Source: Thalassotalea psychrophila (lineage in GTDB: Bacteria; Pseudomonadota; Gammaproteobacteria; Enterobacterales; Alteromonadaceae). Taken from it: DNA of 64,000 nt. Under the pieces are notes generated by a model. That model did no database searches. It was not told the DNA's origin and saw only the letters and a list, made by a program, of their open reading frames with translations. Shown in pieces: positions 9,774 through 19,278 of the stretch. Made by a program: the position numbers and the translations under genes. The stretch's first letter is position 1, and each line of letters begins with the position of its first letter. The DNA is taken from positions 1,240,001-1,304,000 of the forward strand of contig NZ_CP134145.1 of assembly GCF_031583595.1 (NCBI RefSeq). The letters are read 5' to 3'.

Positions 9774-10862
9774 ATGTTTAATAACAAAATTAGTTACGCT
9801 GCTCTCATGTTGTCTGTAGGTGTAGGCCTCTACAGTTGTGGTGGTGATTCTAGCAATGAACCAACTGTATCAGTTCCATTTTCGCTTGGGGTATCCGATG
9901 CTTTTGTTGATGATGCTGAAGAAGTTAATATTGAAATTGATAAAATTACCATAACTTCAAGTGATGGTGATGTAGATGAAATTGATATGTTTTATGATGC
10001 AGAGTCAGACTCCCAAGTTGATACCATTAAAATTAACTTGTTAGATTACCAAGGTGATGATCAGGTAACTATTGTTAATGAATCAGCGGGTATAGAGTTA
10101 GCAGTTGGAACTAGCACTATGGAACTAACTGTTATTGATTCTGGCTCTTATGTTGTACTAGACGAATATGCTGATGATTTTCCTGATGAGGATAAAGTTA
10201 AGTACGATATAAAGGTACCTAGCTCTAGGCTAAGATTAGGGGGATTTGACGTTGTCTTAGGAGCAACTCAAACTGAGGATACACCAGGGTTTACTATTGA
10301 ATTTGATCTAACTAAATCTTTAGTTTTAAGAGGTAATGATCCTGCTAAAAATGGTTTTATTATCAAACCTCATGGAGTAAGAATTATCAATAGTGCAAGT
10401 AATGGTACTATCTCAGGTGTCGTAAACCTTTTAGATGAAGCGATGTTAGGTTGCGAAGGTGATATTCATACTGTCTATTTATATAAAGGTGAAAAATCTG
10501 CGATTGAAAATTCATTTTTAGCTGATAATTTTGATCCTGACTTTGTTGATAATGCTGCACCTCCTGAAGCTGAAGAGCCATTTACAAGTACAATGGTTAT
10601 GAAAGATGAAGAGGGTGAGCTGAGTTATGAAATTGGCTTTATTCCGAACGGAGATACTTTTGGCGGCGGCGTTCCTGAAGATTCTTTTTATCGAATTGCC
10701 TTTGCATGTAATGTTGGGGATGTAAATTTAGATCCTGCTTGGGAAGATGAATCAGAAATATTTAATGATTTGATGATCCCTAATCCAGATACACAATTAA
10801 CAGTAGTGGAAGTACTAACTGGACAAACTGTTACTGTGGATTTTCCTGTTCCAAAACCTTAA
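9774..10862 (+). CDS. DUF4382-type lipoprotein
   Basis: A 362-residue predicted lipoprotein. The N-terminus is hydrophobic and reaches a lipidation-type cysteine in GLYSCGGDSS. The body starts SVPFSLGVSDAFVDDAEEVNIEIDKI, and FIIKPHGVRI followed by GTISGVVNL match the pattern of DUF4382 (a C-terminal carbohydrate-binding-like beta fold). It is very acidic, as expected for a marine secreted protein. Function is unknown. It is flanked by terminators at 9658 and 10891, so it stands alone. Confidence 0.7.
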   Translation: MFNNKISYAALMLSVGVGLYSCGGDSSNEPTVSVPFSLGVSDAFVDDAEEVNIEIDKITITSSDGDVDEIDMFYDAESDSQVDTIKINLLDYQGDDQVTIVNESAGIELAVGTSTMELTVIDSGSYVVLDEYADDFPDEDKVKYDIKVPSSRLRLGGFDVVLGATQTEDTPGFTIEFDLTKSLVLRGNDPAKNGFIIKPHGVRIINSASNGTISGVVNLLDEAMLGCEGDIHTVYLYKGEKSAIENSFLADNFDPDFVDNAAPPEAEEPFTSTMVMKDEEGELSYEIGFIPNGDTFGGGVPEDSFYRIAFACNVGDVNLDPAWEDESEIFNDLMIPNPDTQLTVVEVLTGQTVTVDFPVPKP

Positions 10863-10890
10863 TTATTAATTAAGGTTTAAAAAAATAAAA

Positions 10891-10918
10891 ACAGCGCTCC
10901 ATTAGCGCTGTTTTTTTT
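10891..10918. terminator. Terminator between convergent genes
   Basis: An 8-bp stem ACAGCGCT/AGCGCTGT (10891-10898 with 10904-10911), with a T run on the + side and an A run before it, so it can act in both directions. Confidence 0.85.
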
Positions 10919-10938
10919 GTTGAAAATTTTCAACTAAT

Positions 10939-12603
10939 TTAAAGATCTAAAACCATCTTGCCTTGCTTAAAGACAATATCTACAGGAATACTCGCCGCTT
11001 CAAGTTTGGCTAGATCGGCAGCTAAATCTTCTCTAATAATTCCCATGTCAGCAACTAATTTACCAACACCATCATAATCGCCATTGCCTTGTAGGTTTAA
11101 AATTAATTCAGACAATGAATCTATGGCTTGTGTCATTTTATCCATATCAACTTTGTAGAAACCCATGTCATCTTTGGCAAATGCACCGTTATCACTAAAG
11201 TAATTAAAGCGCACCATATTGGCTTTACCATGAGCACTTGATGCGCCAAAGCGAACTGAACGGAAAATGCCGGCCATAAATGTGGTGTAGTAATCTTTTA
11301 ATTCACCTTCACTTATTGCGCCTTTCGCTAACAATTGGCGAATCATGTACAAGCCAAGAATATCGGCTTTACCTTCTTCTAATGCCGAAGAATGTTCTTT
11401 CAGAGCCTGGCGTACAGTACCTTTATTGTTAATGGTGTTTTTAATGCCTAAGCCATGCGCGACTTCATGAAACATAGTGTTGGCAAAAAAAGCAGTAAAG
11501 GTTACATGTTTTCTGTCTTCCTCACTCACTAACTGATCTGCAATCGGTAGCATAATAGCGTCGAACTTAGCACGCATGGCATTTTTAAGTTGTAAGCGAC
11601 GAGTACCTTTTTCAAGTTGTACTTGTTCATCATTTGGCAAGTTAATGGCAATAGTTTTAGAACCAGCATTTGAATGTCCTGCATAATAAACTACGTCATA
11701 AGCATTTAAATCTGCATCTGAACCAGGAACTTCCGCTTTATATTTTTTGCTTACTGGTAGGCCTTTTTGTAATTCAGGTAAAAAGGCTGCATATTTCGCT
11801 AAGCGTTCACTCCAGCTTAAATCTTTAATCAATACATATGATTCGAAACCTGCTCGATAACCATAAAGTAAATCTTCATATGTTTCGATAGGCCCAATTA
11901 CTACATCAATAGGATTATTCTTCATATCCATCCAAGCAAAATCTGACGCTTGATATTCATCTGTTCTAAATGCTTCAGCTCGCATGGTTAAGTAATTAGC
12001 AAATTCTTTATCATCGGCAAAACTTGCTGCTTTTTCTAAGATTGCTGCCGCACGCTCTAGTTGTTTACTAAAGGCTTCAGAGTACGGAATAGAAAACAAT
12101 TGACCTTTCTCGTTTCGTTTTACCACTGAATATAAAGATTTATTGCCTTTAAAGTCTGATTGTTCAAACTCTTCTTTAGTCATATCATCAGGGTAAAACT
12201 GGGCGCCTAAAGACTTTTTATTAATGTTAGTTAACAGTGGTTTATCACCATTTAATCTATCCCATGGGCCATAGTTAATTTCTATAAAACGACGGGTGGC
12301 AGGATCTTTAATACCAGCTAGAAATTCTTTTTTATTATCGCCAAATGCTTGTTGCCAAAATAGATTGTCGATAATTTTTGAAGCATCAATTAATAACGAA
12401 ATAACCTGTTTTTGGTTACTGCTTAAGTGACTTAAATCGGCATCTAAGGTAACTTCTTTATAAATATTTAGTCTAGATTGAGCATCAGCTAACAATACAT
12501 GTTCTGTTGAATTGTTATTGTTGTTATCTGAGCAGCCTGACAATAAACCTGCAGTTAAACCGCAACCTAATAATAATGTTGCCGCTATTTTGTTAAGTTT
12601 CAT
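10939..12603 (-). CDS. Zinc-metallopeptidase lipoprotein, dipeptidyl-peptidase III (M49)-like
   Basis: A 554-residue predicted lipoprotein: signal peptide MKLNKIAATLLLGCGLTAGL and lipobox LLSGC, followed by an Asn-rich linker. The metal site appears as FHEVAHGLG near residues 379-387 with EEGKADILGL about 35 residues later, matching the HExxH plus EExxxD arrangement of M49-related peptidases. Classical DPP III has a six-residue HExxGH; here it is a five-residue HEVAH, a variant known in some bacterial M49 proteins. It probably trims dipeptides in the periplasm. Peptidase class is fairly sure; exact specificity is not. Confidence 0.7.
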   Translation of the reverse strand: MKLNKIAATLLLGCGLTAGLLSGCSDNNNNNSTEHVLLADAQSRLNIYKEVTLDADLSHLSSNQKQVISLLIDASKIIDNLFWQQAFGDNKKEFLAGIKDPATRRFIEINYGPWDRLNGDKPLLTNINKKSLGAQFYPDDMTKEEFEQSDFKGNKSLYSVVKRNEKGQLFSIPYSEAFSKQLERAAAILEKAASFADDKEFANYLTMRAEAFRTDEYQASDFAWMDMKNNPIDVVIGPIETYEDLLYGYRAGFESYVLIKDLSWSERLAKYAAFLPELQKGLPVSKKYKAEVPGSDADLNAYDVVYYAGHSNAGSKTIAINLPNDEQVQLEKGTRRLQLKNAMRAKFDAIMLPIADQLVSEEDRKHVTFTAFFANTMFHEVAHGLGIKNTINNKGTVRQALKEHSSALEEGKADILGLYMIRQLLAKGAISEGELKDYYTTFMAGIFRSVRFGASSAHGKANMVRFNYFSDNGAFAKDDMGFYKVDMDKMTQAIDSLSELILNLQGNGDYDGVGKLVADMGIIREDLAADLAKLEAASIPVDIVFKQGKMVLDL

Positions 12604-12820
12604 CTTATTCTCTTTGTTATCTTTGTTTTTAACTTGCTTAATTAACTTTATTAAGCTGTATTTATAAACTAAGACTAAAAAATAACAGTGCTTATAGCAA
12701 CCTTATATAAAAAATATATAAAATTCTTTGCGTAAATAAATAGGCTCTGTTATTAATTAATTGAATTCATTAAAAAGTATTAGTTTTTTCACAATTTATT
12801 TGTTCTTAAGGGGATGATTT

Positions 12821-13318
12821 ATGAGACATGTTGTAATTTCTTTTTTAGGTAAAGATCGCCCTGGCATCGTAGATAACATAGCTTCTATTGTTAAACAGTA
12901 TAATGGAAACTGGCAAACCAGTAGTTTACGTCATTTATCAGGTTTCTTTTGCGGCATTATTGAAGTACTCGTAAGTGAAGAAAATGCTGAAAATTTGGCG
13001 TGTGATGTTCAAAAGGTTGAAGGTTTAAAGGTGAATGTAGAGGTAACTCAACCGTCTCAATATAACGAAAATACAATTTCACTCGAGCTTACTGCAAATG
13101 ATAGGCAAGGTATTGTTGGTGAAATCTCTGCAGTAATTCATAAACAGCATGGCAACCTAGTCAAGTTGGTAAGTAGCCAAGGAAGTGCACCAGATTTTGG
13201 CCACCCGATCTTTAAAGCATCAGCAATTATTGCCATTAACGGAGAAGATAAAGTAGATAATTTAGTGGATGCTTTAGAAAGTATTTCCGACGATTTAATG
13301 GTAGATATTAACGTCTAA
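12821..13318 (+). CDS. Double ACT-domain protein, GcvR-like
   Basis: A 165-residue cytoplasmic protein built of two ACT domains. The first begins HVVISFLGKDRPGIVDNIAS (residues 3-22) and the second SLELTANDRQGIVGEISAVI (about 87-106). This layout is that of GcvR, the accessory repressor of the glycine cleavage operon, and its relatives. The ATG at 12821 is preceded by AAGGGG. There is no glycine-cleavage gene nearby, so the regulatory target is inference from family. A terminator follows. Confidence 0.75.
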   Translation: MRHVVISFLGKDRPGIVDNIASIVKQYNGNWQTSSLRHLSGFFCGIIEVLVSEENAENLACDVQKVEGLKVNVEVTQPSQYNENTISLELTANDRQGIVGEISAVIHKQHGNLVKLVSSQGSAPDFGHPIFKASAIIAINGEDKVDNLVDALESISDDLMVDINV

Positions 13319-13386
13319 ATAAATCTGCTGCGTATTTTTATACTTGCCACTGCGTGGGGCAAAAAATTAAGGTAGATATTTGATAA

Positions 13387-13423
13387 AAAACGCCCCTACA
13401 TGAAATATGTAGAGGCGTTTTTA
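13387..13423. terminator. Terminator between convergent genes
   Basis: Long hairpin AAACGCCCCTACA / TGTAGAGGCGTTT with one mismatch, then a T run on the + strand and an A run on the opposite side. It lies between the ACT-domain gene and the convergent pstS-like gene. Confidence 0.8.
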
Positions 13424-13456
13424 TTTGATAAATTAATTACTGATTAAAAATTGAAT

Positions 13457-14428
13457 CTACAAACTAAGACCTAATTTCTTAAGTTCTTTATTAACTACTG
13501 ATGAAGGAAGTGGAATATAACCATCTTTTTCAACAATTTTTTGACCAGACTTCGATAACACCATTTTTAAGAATTCAGCCTCTTTAGGAGCTAATGGCTT
13601 GTTTGGGTGTTTATTTACATATACGTATAAGTAACGAGAAAGAGGGTAATCGCCAGAAATCGCATTAGCCATGTTAGCTTCAACGAAATTGTTACCTTTT
13701 TTACTTAATGGTAAAGCACGTACGCCAGATGTTTTGTAGCCAATTCCCGAGTAACCAATACCATTTAATGATGCAGAAACTGATTGCACAACCGACGCTG
13801 ATCCAGGTTGCTCATTTACAGTGTTTTTAAAGTCACCTTTACAAAGAGCTTTCTCTTTAAAGTAACCGTAAGTACCTGATACAGAGTTGCGACCATATAA
13901 TTGTATATCTTTACCTGTCCAGTCACCTTCTAAATCTAAAGCACCCCAACGGTCAACATCAATTTCGCCTCGACATTTACGATTGCTAGAAAATATCGCA
14001 TCTACTTGCTGAATGCTTAACCCCTGTATTGGGTTATCTTTGTGAACAAACACTGCTAGAGCATCAATGGCAACACGAACCGGTGTAGGTTTATAGCCGA
14101 ATTTTTTTTCAAAAGACTGAATTTCTTTCGATTTCATTTTACGGCTCATTGGCCCTAAACCTGATGTAGATTCAGTTAATGCTGGCGGAGCCGTTGAAGA
14201 CCCTGCTGCTTGAATTTGAATGTTTACACTTGGATAAGTACGTTTAAATTCTTCTGCCCAAAACGTCATCATGTTTGCTAATGTGTCAGAACCTACAGAA
14301 GACAAGTTACCTGATATACCACTCGTCTTTTTATATACTGGTAAGTCACTGTCTATTGCTAAAGCGTTTTGGCTTGTTAGCGTTGCGACTGCAATACTTA
14401 CACCAGTTAATATGCTTTTAAGTTTCAT
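13457..14428 (-). CDS. PstS-family phosphate-binding protein
   Basis: A 323-residue periplasmic protein with a cleavable signal peptide ([20 protein letters not shown], cleavage near NALA). [15 protein letters not shown] near residue 40, [20 protein letters not shown] near 75-94 and [16 protein letters not shown] are the phosphate-binding loops of the PstS family. It would deliver phosphate to a Pst ABC transporter, which is not in the window. A Pho box lies about 70 bp upstream and phoB-phoR is close by, so phosphate-starvation control is well supported. Confidence 0.88.
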   Translation of the reverse strand: MKLKSILTGVSIAVATLTSQNALAIDSDLPVYKKTSGISGNLSSVGSDTLANMMTFWAEEFKRTYPSVNIQIQAAGSSTAPPALTESTSGLGPMSRKMKSKEIQSFEKKFGYKPTPVRVAIDALAVFVHKDNPIQGLSIQQVDAIFSSNRKCRGEIDVDRWGALDLEGDWTGKDIQLYGRNSVSGTYGYFKEKALCKGDFKNTVNEQPGSASVVQSVSASLNGIGYSGIGYKTSGVRALPLSKKGNNFVEANMANAISGDYPLSRYLYVYVNKHPNKPLAPKEAEFLKMVLSKSGQKIVEKDGYIPLPSSVVNKELKKLGLSL

Positions 14429-14497
14429 CTATCTCTCCAAAGAGTTTTAGTTATTAAAGTTAAGGTTTAAATTTGATGAAGCCATCTTAAAAGAGCT

Positions 14498-14518
14498 ATG
14501 TGACGTTTTTATGACATT
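14498..14518 (-). promoter_or_regulatory. Pho box upstream of the pstS-like gene
   Basis: Read leftward, it gives AATGTCATAAAAACGTCACA, close to the PhoB consensus of two CTGTCA(T/C)-like repeats separated by an A-rich spacer. It sits about 70 bp upstream of the gene at 14428. Confidence 0.75.
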
Positions 14519-14552
14519 GCTGGAATTAATTAAATTTAAAGATTATTACAAT

Positions 14553-14570
14553 GTGTAATAAAAGTGTAAT
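14553..14570 (+). promoter_or_regulatory. Degenerate Pho box upstream of the porin
   Basis: GTGTAATAAAAGTGTAAT is two identical heptamers with an 11-bp period and agrees with the 18-bp Pho consensus at 14 positions. It lies 61 bp before the porin ATG and in the gap divergent to pstS. Confidence 0.5.
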
Positions 14571-14630
14571 ATTCAACTGCCATTATAGCCACAATTACAA
14601 AACTTAATGATATTTAAACAGGGTAAACCT

Positions 14631-15587
14631 ATGAACTTAGTTAAAACTACAATGGCTTTAACAATAGCCGCTACATTTACTGCACCAGTAATGGCTTCTG
14701 ACGAAATTAACTTTTATGGTAAAGCGAACGTTGGTTTGCAGTATTCAGACGAAGGTGGTGAATCTCAAACAGAAGTTAAATCAAATGCTTCTCGTTTAGG
14801 TGTAACTGGTGATCTTAAAGTCAACGACTCGTTATCGGTTGTTTATAAAGCCGAAGTTCAAATTGAAATGGCAGACGACTCTGATGATACAGATAACATC
14901 AAAGGCCGTAACCAGTACATTGGTTTAAAAGGCAACTTTGGTACTGTTTTACTCGGTCGTAACGACACTATGTTGAAGCAATCACAGGGTAAAATTGATT
15001 TGTTCAGTGACTACGAAGGCGATATTAAAAACCTTTGGAAAGGTGAAAACCGTATGGGTGAGTCAGTAAGTTATGTTTCTCCAAAATTTGGTGATTTCTC
15101 TGCCGGTGTTACTTATGTCGCTGAAGGTGACGATGACCAGGGTGGTGAAGCCGGTATATCAACTGCAGTATTTTACGGTGACTCAGGACTGAAAAAATCA
15201 AATTGGTTTGCTTCTGTTGCACTCGACAGTGAAGTAGATGGTGAAGATGCAATGCGCTTTAATGTTGCAACCAAATTGGGGGCATTCAAGCTTGGTTTTA
15301 TTGCTCACTCTCAAGAAGTTGTTGCAACAGGTGAAGAAACTACTGGTTTCATGTTTTCTGCAGCGTACAAACTAAACAAAGACTTCACTTTAAAAGGTCA
15401 GGTACAGACAGCAGAAGAAGATTTTGGTGATAAAGCAGAAAAAACAGCATTTACTGCTGGTGTTGATTATGCGCTGGCTAAAAACGCTAAGCTTTATGCA
15501 TTTTACACTGCATTTGATTTAGATGAAGATGTAACTGGTGATGAAGATCAAAGTTATTTATCAACAGGTATTGAATATAAATTTTAA
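14631..15587 (+). CDS. Gram-negative porin (OmpC/PhoE-like family)
   Basis: A 318-residue outer-membrane protein from ATG 14631, chosen because AGGG lies about 8 bp upstream and it yields a clean signal peptide MNLVKTTMALTIAATFTAPV ending VMA. The mature chain starts SDEINFYGKANVGLQYSDEG, typical of Gram-negative porins. Further family blocks are NASRLGVTGDL, GRNQYIGLKGNFGTVLLGRND and a C-terminal phenylalanine (YLSTGIEYKF). Its place between pstS and phoB and the Pho-like box suggest a phosphate-induced porin, as PhoE is in E. coli; anion selectivity is inference. Confidence 0.88.
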   Translation: MNLVKTTMALTIAATFTAPVMASDEINFYGKANVGLQYSDEGGESQTEVKSNASRLGVTGDLKVNDSLSVVYKAEVQIEMADDSDDTDNIKGRNQYIGLKGNFGTVLLGRNDTMLKQSQGKIDLFSDYEGDIKNLWKGENRMGESVSYVSPKFGDFSAGVTYVAEGDDDQGGEAGISTAVFYGDSGLKKSNWFASVALDSEVDGEDAMRFNVATKLGAFKLGFIAHSQEVVATGEETTGFMFSAAYKLNKDFTLKGQVQTAEEDFGDKAEKTAFTAGVDYALAKNAKLYAFYTAFDLDEDVTGDEDQSYLSTGIEYKF

Positions 15588-15607
15588 TATCAAAACCTCA
15601 TACTAAT

Positions 15608-15632
15608 AAAGCCACTTAATTGTGGCTTTTTA
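15608..15632 (+). terminator. Rho-independent terminator of the porin gene
   Basis: An 8-bp perfect stem AAAGCCAC/GTGGCTTT with a 6-nt loop and a short T run, 20 bp after the stop codon. Confidence 0.85.
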
Positions 15633-15725
15633 CTTCATAGATGATGGAATGCCAACTTGCCAATGACCGCTGCTACGCATCCCCGCGTCCTCGGCATTCA
15701 TAACATCCTGTAAATCATGGAAATA
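15633..15725. repeat. Dispersed intergenic repeat, copy B
   Basis: Non-coding stretch with TGGAATGCCAACTTGCC and CCGCGTCCTCGGCATTC blocks that form an imperfect hairpin (GGAATGCC pairing with GGCATTC). Its start resembles the start of the repeat at 32217 (TACTTCA, then GGAAAGCCAA). The resemblance was judged by eye and is partial. Confidence 0.4.
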
Positions 15726-15817
15726 AAGTTACTTTAGCTAAGATTTTTTATTTGCTTACAAACCTTTACTAAACTTCTATAATTGAAATCGTATCAACAG
15801 TTATATAAATATTAACA

Positions 15818-15835
15818 CTGTCATAAAACTGTCAT
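15818..15835 (+). promoter_or_regulatory. Perfect Pho box upstream of phoB
   Basis: CTGTCATAAAACTGTCAT is an essentially exact 18-bp PhoB consensus, 53 bp before the phoB ATG. It indicates autoregulation of phoB-phoR. Confidence 0.9.
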
Positions 15836-15887
15836 CTAAGTAGGGCATGATAGTTTACAAGTTATTTAACATTTGTCAGGAAACGCT

Positions 15888-16580
15888 ATGAGCCGACAAA
15901 TTTTGGTAGTAGAAGACGAAACCGCAATTAGAGAAATGATCACATTTGTGCTTGATCAAAATGGTTTTAATGCCATTGAAGCTGCAGATTACGAGCAAGC
16001 AAAAGCGCTGTTGGTTGACCCGTTGCCGGATTTAGTTTTATTAGATTGGATGCTGCCGGGTGGCAGTGGTCTTAAAATTGCGCGCGAAATAAAGCTGCAA
16101 GAATATACAAAAAAAATACCTATCATAATGCTCACCGCACGCTCTGATGAAGACGATAAGGTAAGAGGATTTGAAGTAGGTGTAGATGATTATGTTACTA
16201 AACCTTTCTCACCTAAAGAGTTAATTGCTCGCATTAAAGCGGTTATTCGCCGTGTTGCACCAACTTCATTAGAAGAAGTTATAGAGTTTAAAGGTTTAAC
16301 TTTAGATCCTGTTTCTCATCGAGTAAAAATTAATGGAAATCCGATAGATTTAGGCCCAACTGAATTTAAAATGTTACATTTTTTTATGGCCCACCCCGAA
16401 AGAGTCTATTCTAGAGAACAATTACTTGATAATGTATGGGGCACAAATGTTTATGTTGAAGATAGAACCGTAGATGTTCATATTAGACGCCTTAGAAAAT
16501 CCATTACAGGGCAAGGTCATGAAGAGTTTGTACAAACGGTTCGTGGTGCTGGTTATCGATTTTCAAGTAAAGTAAGTTAA
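15888..16580 (+). CDS. phoB: Phosphate regulon response regulator PhoB
   Basis: A 230-residue OmpR/PhoB-type regulator. The receiver domain (1-120) has the acidic pocket E9-D10, phospho-acceptor Asp53 and Lys105, at or within one residue of the E. coli PhoB positions. The winged-helix domain ends [17 protein letters not shown] and VRGAGYRFS. The start is ATG 15888, with AGGA eight bases upstream; an in-frame TTG at 15873 has no such site. A Pho box sits in the promoter and phoR follows after 17 bp. It activates pst, porins and phosphatases under phosphate limitation. Confidence 0.95.
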   Translation: MSRQILVVEDETAIREMITFVLDQNGFNAIEAADYEQAKALLVDPLPDLVLLDWMLPGGSGLKIAREIKLQEYTKKIPIIMLTARSDEDDKVRGFEVGVDDYVTKPFSPKELIARIKAVIRRVAPTSLEEVIEFKGLTLDPVSHRVKINGNPIDLGPTEFKMLHFFMAHPERVYSREQLLDNVWGTNVYVEDRTVDVHIRRLRKSITGQGHEEFVQTVRGAGYRFSSKVS

Positions 16581-16597
16581 TTAGGTAAAGCACCTTT

Positions 16598-17902
16598 ATG
16601 ATCTATCGCTTTTCTACAAAGCAATTTATTTTTAAGCAGGTTTTATATATTTTAGCCAGTATCTTCGTCGGTTACTGGCTTAATAGTATTTGGCTGTGCT
16701 TATGGATTTATATCGCAGGTTCTCTACTATGGAATTACCAGCATTTAATTAATCTTATCGATTGGTTATGGCAAAAAAACTTACTCCATCCTCCTGAGTC
16801 AAAAGGGATTTGGGGCCATGTTTATGACGGTATTTATCGGCGTATCAAAACATACCGACAAAAACAAAAGCAATTAAATGCGCGGATACGCCAATTTCTT
16901 GATGGTGCTGAAGCTCTGCCAGATGCCGCAATTGTTTTAGGCTTAGATTATTCTATTCGCTGGGCAAATAAAAAGGCTACTCGACTACTCGGCATTAAAT
17001 GGCCTGCGGATTCTGGTCAACGAATAAATAACCTTGTGCGTTCTCCAATACTTACCAAATATTTGAAAAAGTCAGATTTTTCAGAGCCCTGTAGCATATT
17101 ATCACCTGACGATGATAATCAACAACTTGAGTTAAGATTTATGACCTACGGTGACGACCAGTACTTATTACTGGCTCGTGATGTTAGTCAATTAAAACGC
17201 TTAGAAATGATGCGACGTGATTTTGTCGCCAATGTTTCACATGAGCTCAAAACACCGTTAACGGTTATGCGCGGCTATGTAGAAATGGTACAAGAAGATG
17301 ATGATATTCCGGCCCATTGGGGTAAATCATTCGCCACTATTGAACAGCAAGTCACTCGTATGGATAGGTTGGTGCAGCAATTATTATTACTGTCGCGTGT
17401 TGAAGTACATACCGACGAAGATATCCGCGGGCAAGTGAATATGCCAAAGATCATAGAACAGTTAGTGGAAGATATAAACTGGTTAAATAAGAAAAAACAG
17501 CACACTATAAATATTGAAATAGATCCTAAACTTGGTATTTTAGGCATAGAATCTGAGCTAAAAAGTGCTTGTTCTAACCTTATGGTTAATGCGATGAATT
17601 ACACTCCTGAAGGCGGTAACATTAATGTGAGTTGGACTCTCGTAGATGACTCTTGTTTATTTAGTGTTACAGATAATGGTTGTGGAATTGAAAGCAAAGA
17701 TATTGGCCGATTGAGTGAACGCTTTTATCGAGTTGATAAGTCACGTTCACGTGATACCGGCGGTACTGGGCTAGGTTTAGCTATCGTGAAGCATGTTGCT
17801 AATCATCATAATGCTCGACTCTCTATTGAAAGTGAAATAAACAAAGGCAGTACATTCACTCTTAAATTTAAAGTCGAAGACAGCTTTACTATACGTTGCT
17901 GA
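16598..17902 (+). CDS. phoR: Phosphate regulon sensor histidine kinase PhoR
   Basis: A 434-residue inner-membrane kinase. Two hydrophobic segments lie at about residues 12-46, then a charged linker, a PAS-like domain (about 95-190), the HisKA domain with phospho-acceptor His215 in NVSHELKTPLTVMRGY, and the ATPase domain with NAMNYTPEGG and GGTGLGLAIVKH. This is the PhoR layout, with no large periplasmic sensor. Such proteins sense phosphate through the Pst/PhoU complex. It shares a promoter with phoB. Confidence 0.94.
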   Translation: MIYRFSTKQFIFKQVLYILASIFVGYWLNSIWLCLWIYIAGSLLWNYQHLINLIDWLWQKNLLHPPESKGIWGHVYDGIYRRIKTYRQKQKQLNARIRQFLDGAEALPDAAIVLGLDYSIRWANKKATRLLGIKWPADSGQRINNLVRSPILTKYLKKSDFSEPCSILSPDDDNQQLELRFMTYGDDQYLLLARDVSQLKRLEMMRRDFVANVSHELKTPLTVMRGYVEMVQEDDDIPAHWGKSFATIEQQVTRMDRLVQQLLLLSRVEVHTDEDIRGQVNMPKIIEQLVEDINWLNKKKQHTINIEIDPKLGILGIESELKSACSNLMVNAMNYTPEGGNINVSWTLVDDSCLFSVTDNGCGIESKDIGRLSERFYRVDKSRSRDTGGTGLGLAIVKHVANHHNARLSIESEINKGSTFTLKFKVEDSFTIRC

Positions 17903-17912
17903 AAATATAAAC

Positions 17913-17950
17913 CATTCCTTCCTGAACTCGTTTCAGGATCTCCTCGAAAC
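17913..17950. repeat. Short palindromic repeat
   Basis: CCTTCCTGAACTCGTTTCAG followed by GATCTCCTCG forms a CTGAA-N4-TTCAG hairpin of a type found scattered in Alteromonadales intergenic regions. It lies between convergent genes and may also act in termination, though it has no T run. Confidence 0.35.
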
Positions 17951-17955
17951 AATAA

Positions 17956-18282
17956 TTAAATCAGCCAATTCAACAATAAATTAATTGCAGAAATAATTAG
18001 TGAGGCAATAAAGGTTGTTTTGAGATCTTTGATCTCAAAATCGTCAACAATCTGGTCGGTTAACCACAATAAAATAGCGTTAAGTACAAACACAAATAAG
18101 CCAAAAGTTAATATGATCAATGGCATAGAAAAGAACACCATCAACCACCACAATAATAGGTCAGCTACACTATAAACCACAGCAACGATAATCGCAGTTA
18201 CAAAGCTTTTTAAACGTATTCCCTCCATCATTCTAGAAACTAAAAAAATAGATATACTTAGTAGTAATAGTTTGGTTATCAT
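17956..18282 (-). CDS. Small four-helix membrane protein, phage-holin-4_2-like
   Basis: A 108-residue, almost wholly hydrophobic protein with four predicted membrane helices (roughly 4-18, 27-47, 51-73 and 88-107). Sequence and length fit the bacterial 'phage holin family 4' proteins (PF04020-like), for example LTFGLFVFVLNAILLWLTD. Despite that name these are chromosomal proteins of unknown function, and no phage gene lies nearby. It stands alone on the minus strand. Confidence 0.65.
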   Translation of the reverse strand: MITKLLLLSISIFLVSRMMEGIRLKSFVTAIIVAVVYSVADLLLWWLMVFFSMPLIILTFGLFVFVLNAILLWLTDQIVDDFEIKDLKTTFIASLIISAINLLLNWLI

Positions 18283-18351
18283 GCCTGTCCAATAATTAAA
18301 ATTCTCAATATCAATCTCCCATTTTAAACTTTTGGGAAAGGAAATACATCC

Positions 18352-19278
18352 ATGTGGTTTAAAAATTTATACATTTTCGCTTTTACCAAACCGTTTACAC
18401 ATAGTGAAGAAGACTTAGAAAAAGCATTGCATGAGCATGTGTTTGCTCGTTGTGGTTCAACCGAGTTATCTCGTTTTGGTTGGTCCAATGCCTTAGGTAA
18501 ACATGGTGAGAGCTTATTACATTACACCAATGGCTGTTTCTTTTTAAATGCTCGTAAAGAAGAAAAAATGCTTCCAGCATCTGTTATTAAAGAAAAGCTA
18601 GAAGAAAAAGTTGAAGCACTGCAACACGAGCACAGTCGTAAAGCGACTAAAAAAGAAAAAGAACAATTTAAAGAAGATATCACCTTTGAATTACTGCCTC
18701 GTGCTTTTTCTCGTATCAGCGATACTCAAGGTTACGTTTGCCCTGAAAAAAATATTATAGTGATAAATAGTAGCTCTCGCGGTAAAGCCGAAGACTTTTT
18801 AGCTTTACTACGTAAATGCTTAGGCTCATTACCAGTAACCAGTTTTGTACCGGAAGCTGGCGCAGAAACTACGATGACGAGTTGGTTATTAGAACAAACT
18901 TTACCAGAGCGTTTCACTATTGGCTTTGAAGGTGAATTAAAAGCAATGGGCGATGACGGCGCAGTACTTCGTTGTAAAAACCAAGACTTATTATCAGATG
19001 AAATTTTAGCCCACTTAGGTGAAAACGGTGAAAAGCAAGTTGTTAAAATCGCTTTCGATTGGGATCAAACTTTGTCATGTGTATTAGCGGATGATTTAAG
19101 TGTTAAACGTGTTAAGTTCCACGACAGTGTTTACGAGCAAAATGAAGACATTCCAACCGACGACATGATAGTAAAAATTGATGCCGACCTTACTTTGATG
19201 ACTGGCGAAGTAAATCGCTTTATTGAAGATATGTTAGCGCAGTTTGAATTAGCGACTAACTCTTACCTAGAAGATTAG
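18352..19278 (+). CDS. rdgC: Recombination-associated protein RdgC
   Basis: A 308-residue DNA-binding protein that forms a ring around duplex DNA and restrains RecA. The N-terminus MWFKNLYIFAFTKPF, then FSRISDTQGYVCPEKNIIVI and the C-terminal KVKFHDSVYEQNED-like block (here RVKFHDSVYEQNED) match the gammaproteobacterial RdgC family in order and length (E. coli 303). It is preceded by an AAAGGA ribosome-binding site and appears to be a single-gene unit. Confidence 0.95.
   Translation: MWFKNLYIFAFTKPFTHSEEDLEKALHEHVFARCGSTELSRFGWSNALGKHGESLLHYTNGCFFLNARKEEKMLPASVIKEKLEEKVEALQHEHSRKATKKEKEQFKEDITFELLPRAFSRISDTQGYVCPEKNIIVINSSSRGKAEDFLALLRKCLGSLPVTSFVPEAGAETTMTSWLLEQTLPERFTIGFEGELKAMGDDGAVLRCKNQDLLSDEILAHLGENGEKQVVKIAFDWDQTLSCVLADDLSVKRVKFHDSVYEQNEDIPTDDMIVKIDADLTLMTGEVNRFIEDMLAQFELATNSYLED

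Noticed and set aside
17956..18282. Prophage remnant signalled by a 'phage holin family' protein
   Set aside because: The family name is misleading; no phage gene, integrase or att site is nearby and flanking genes are core.
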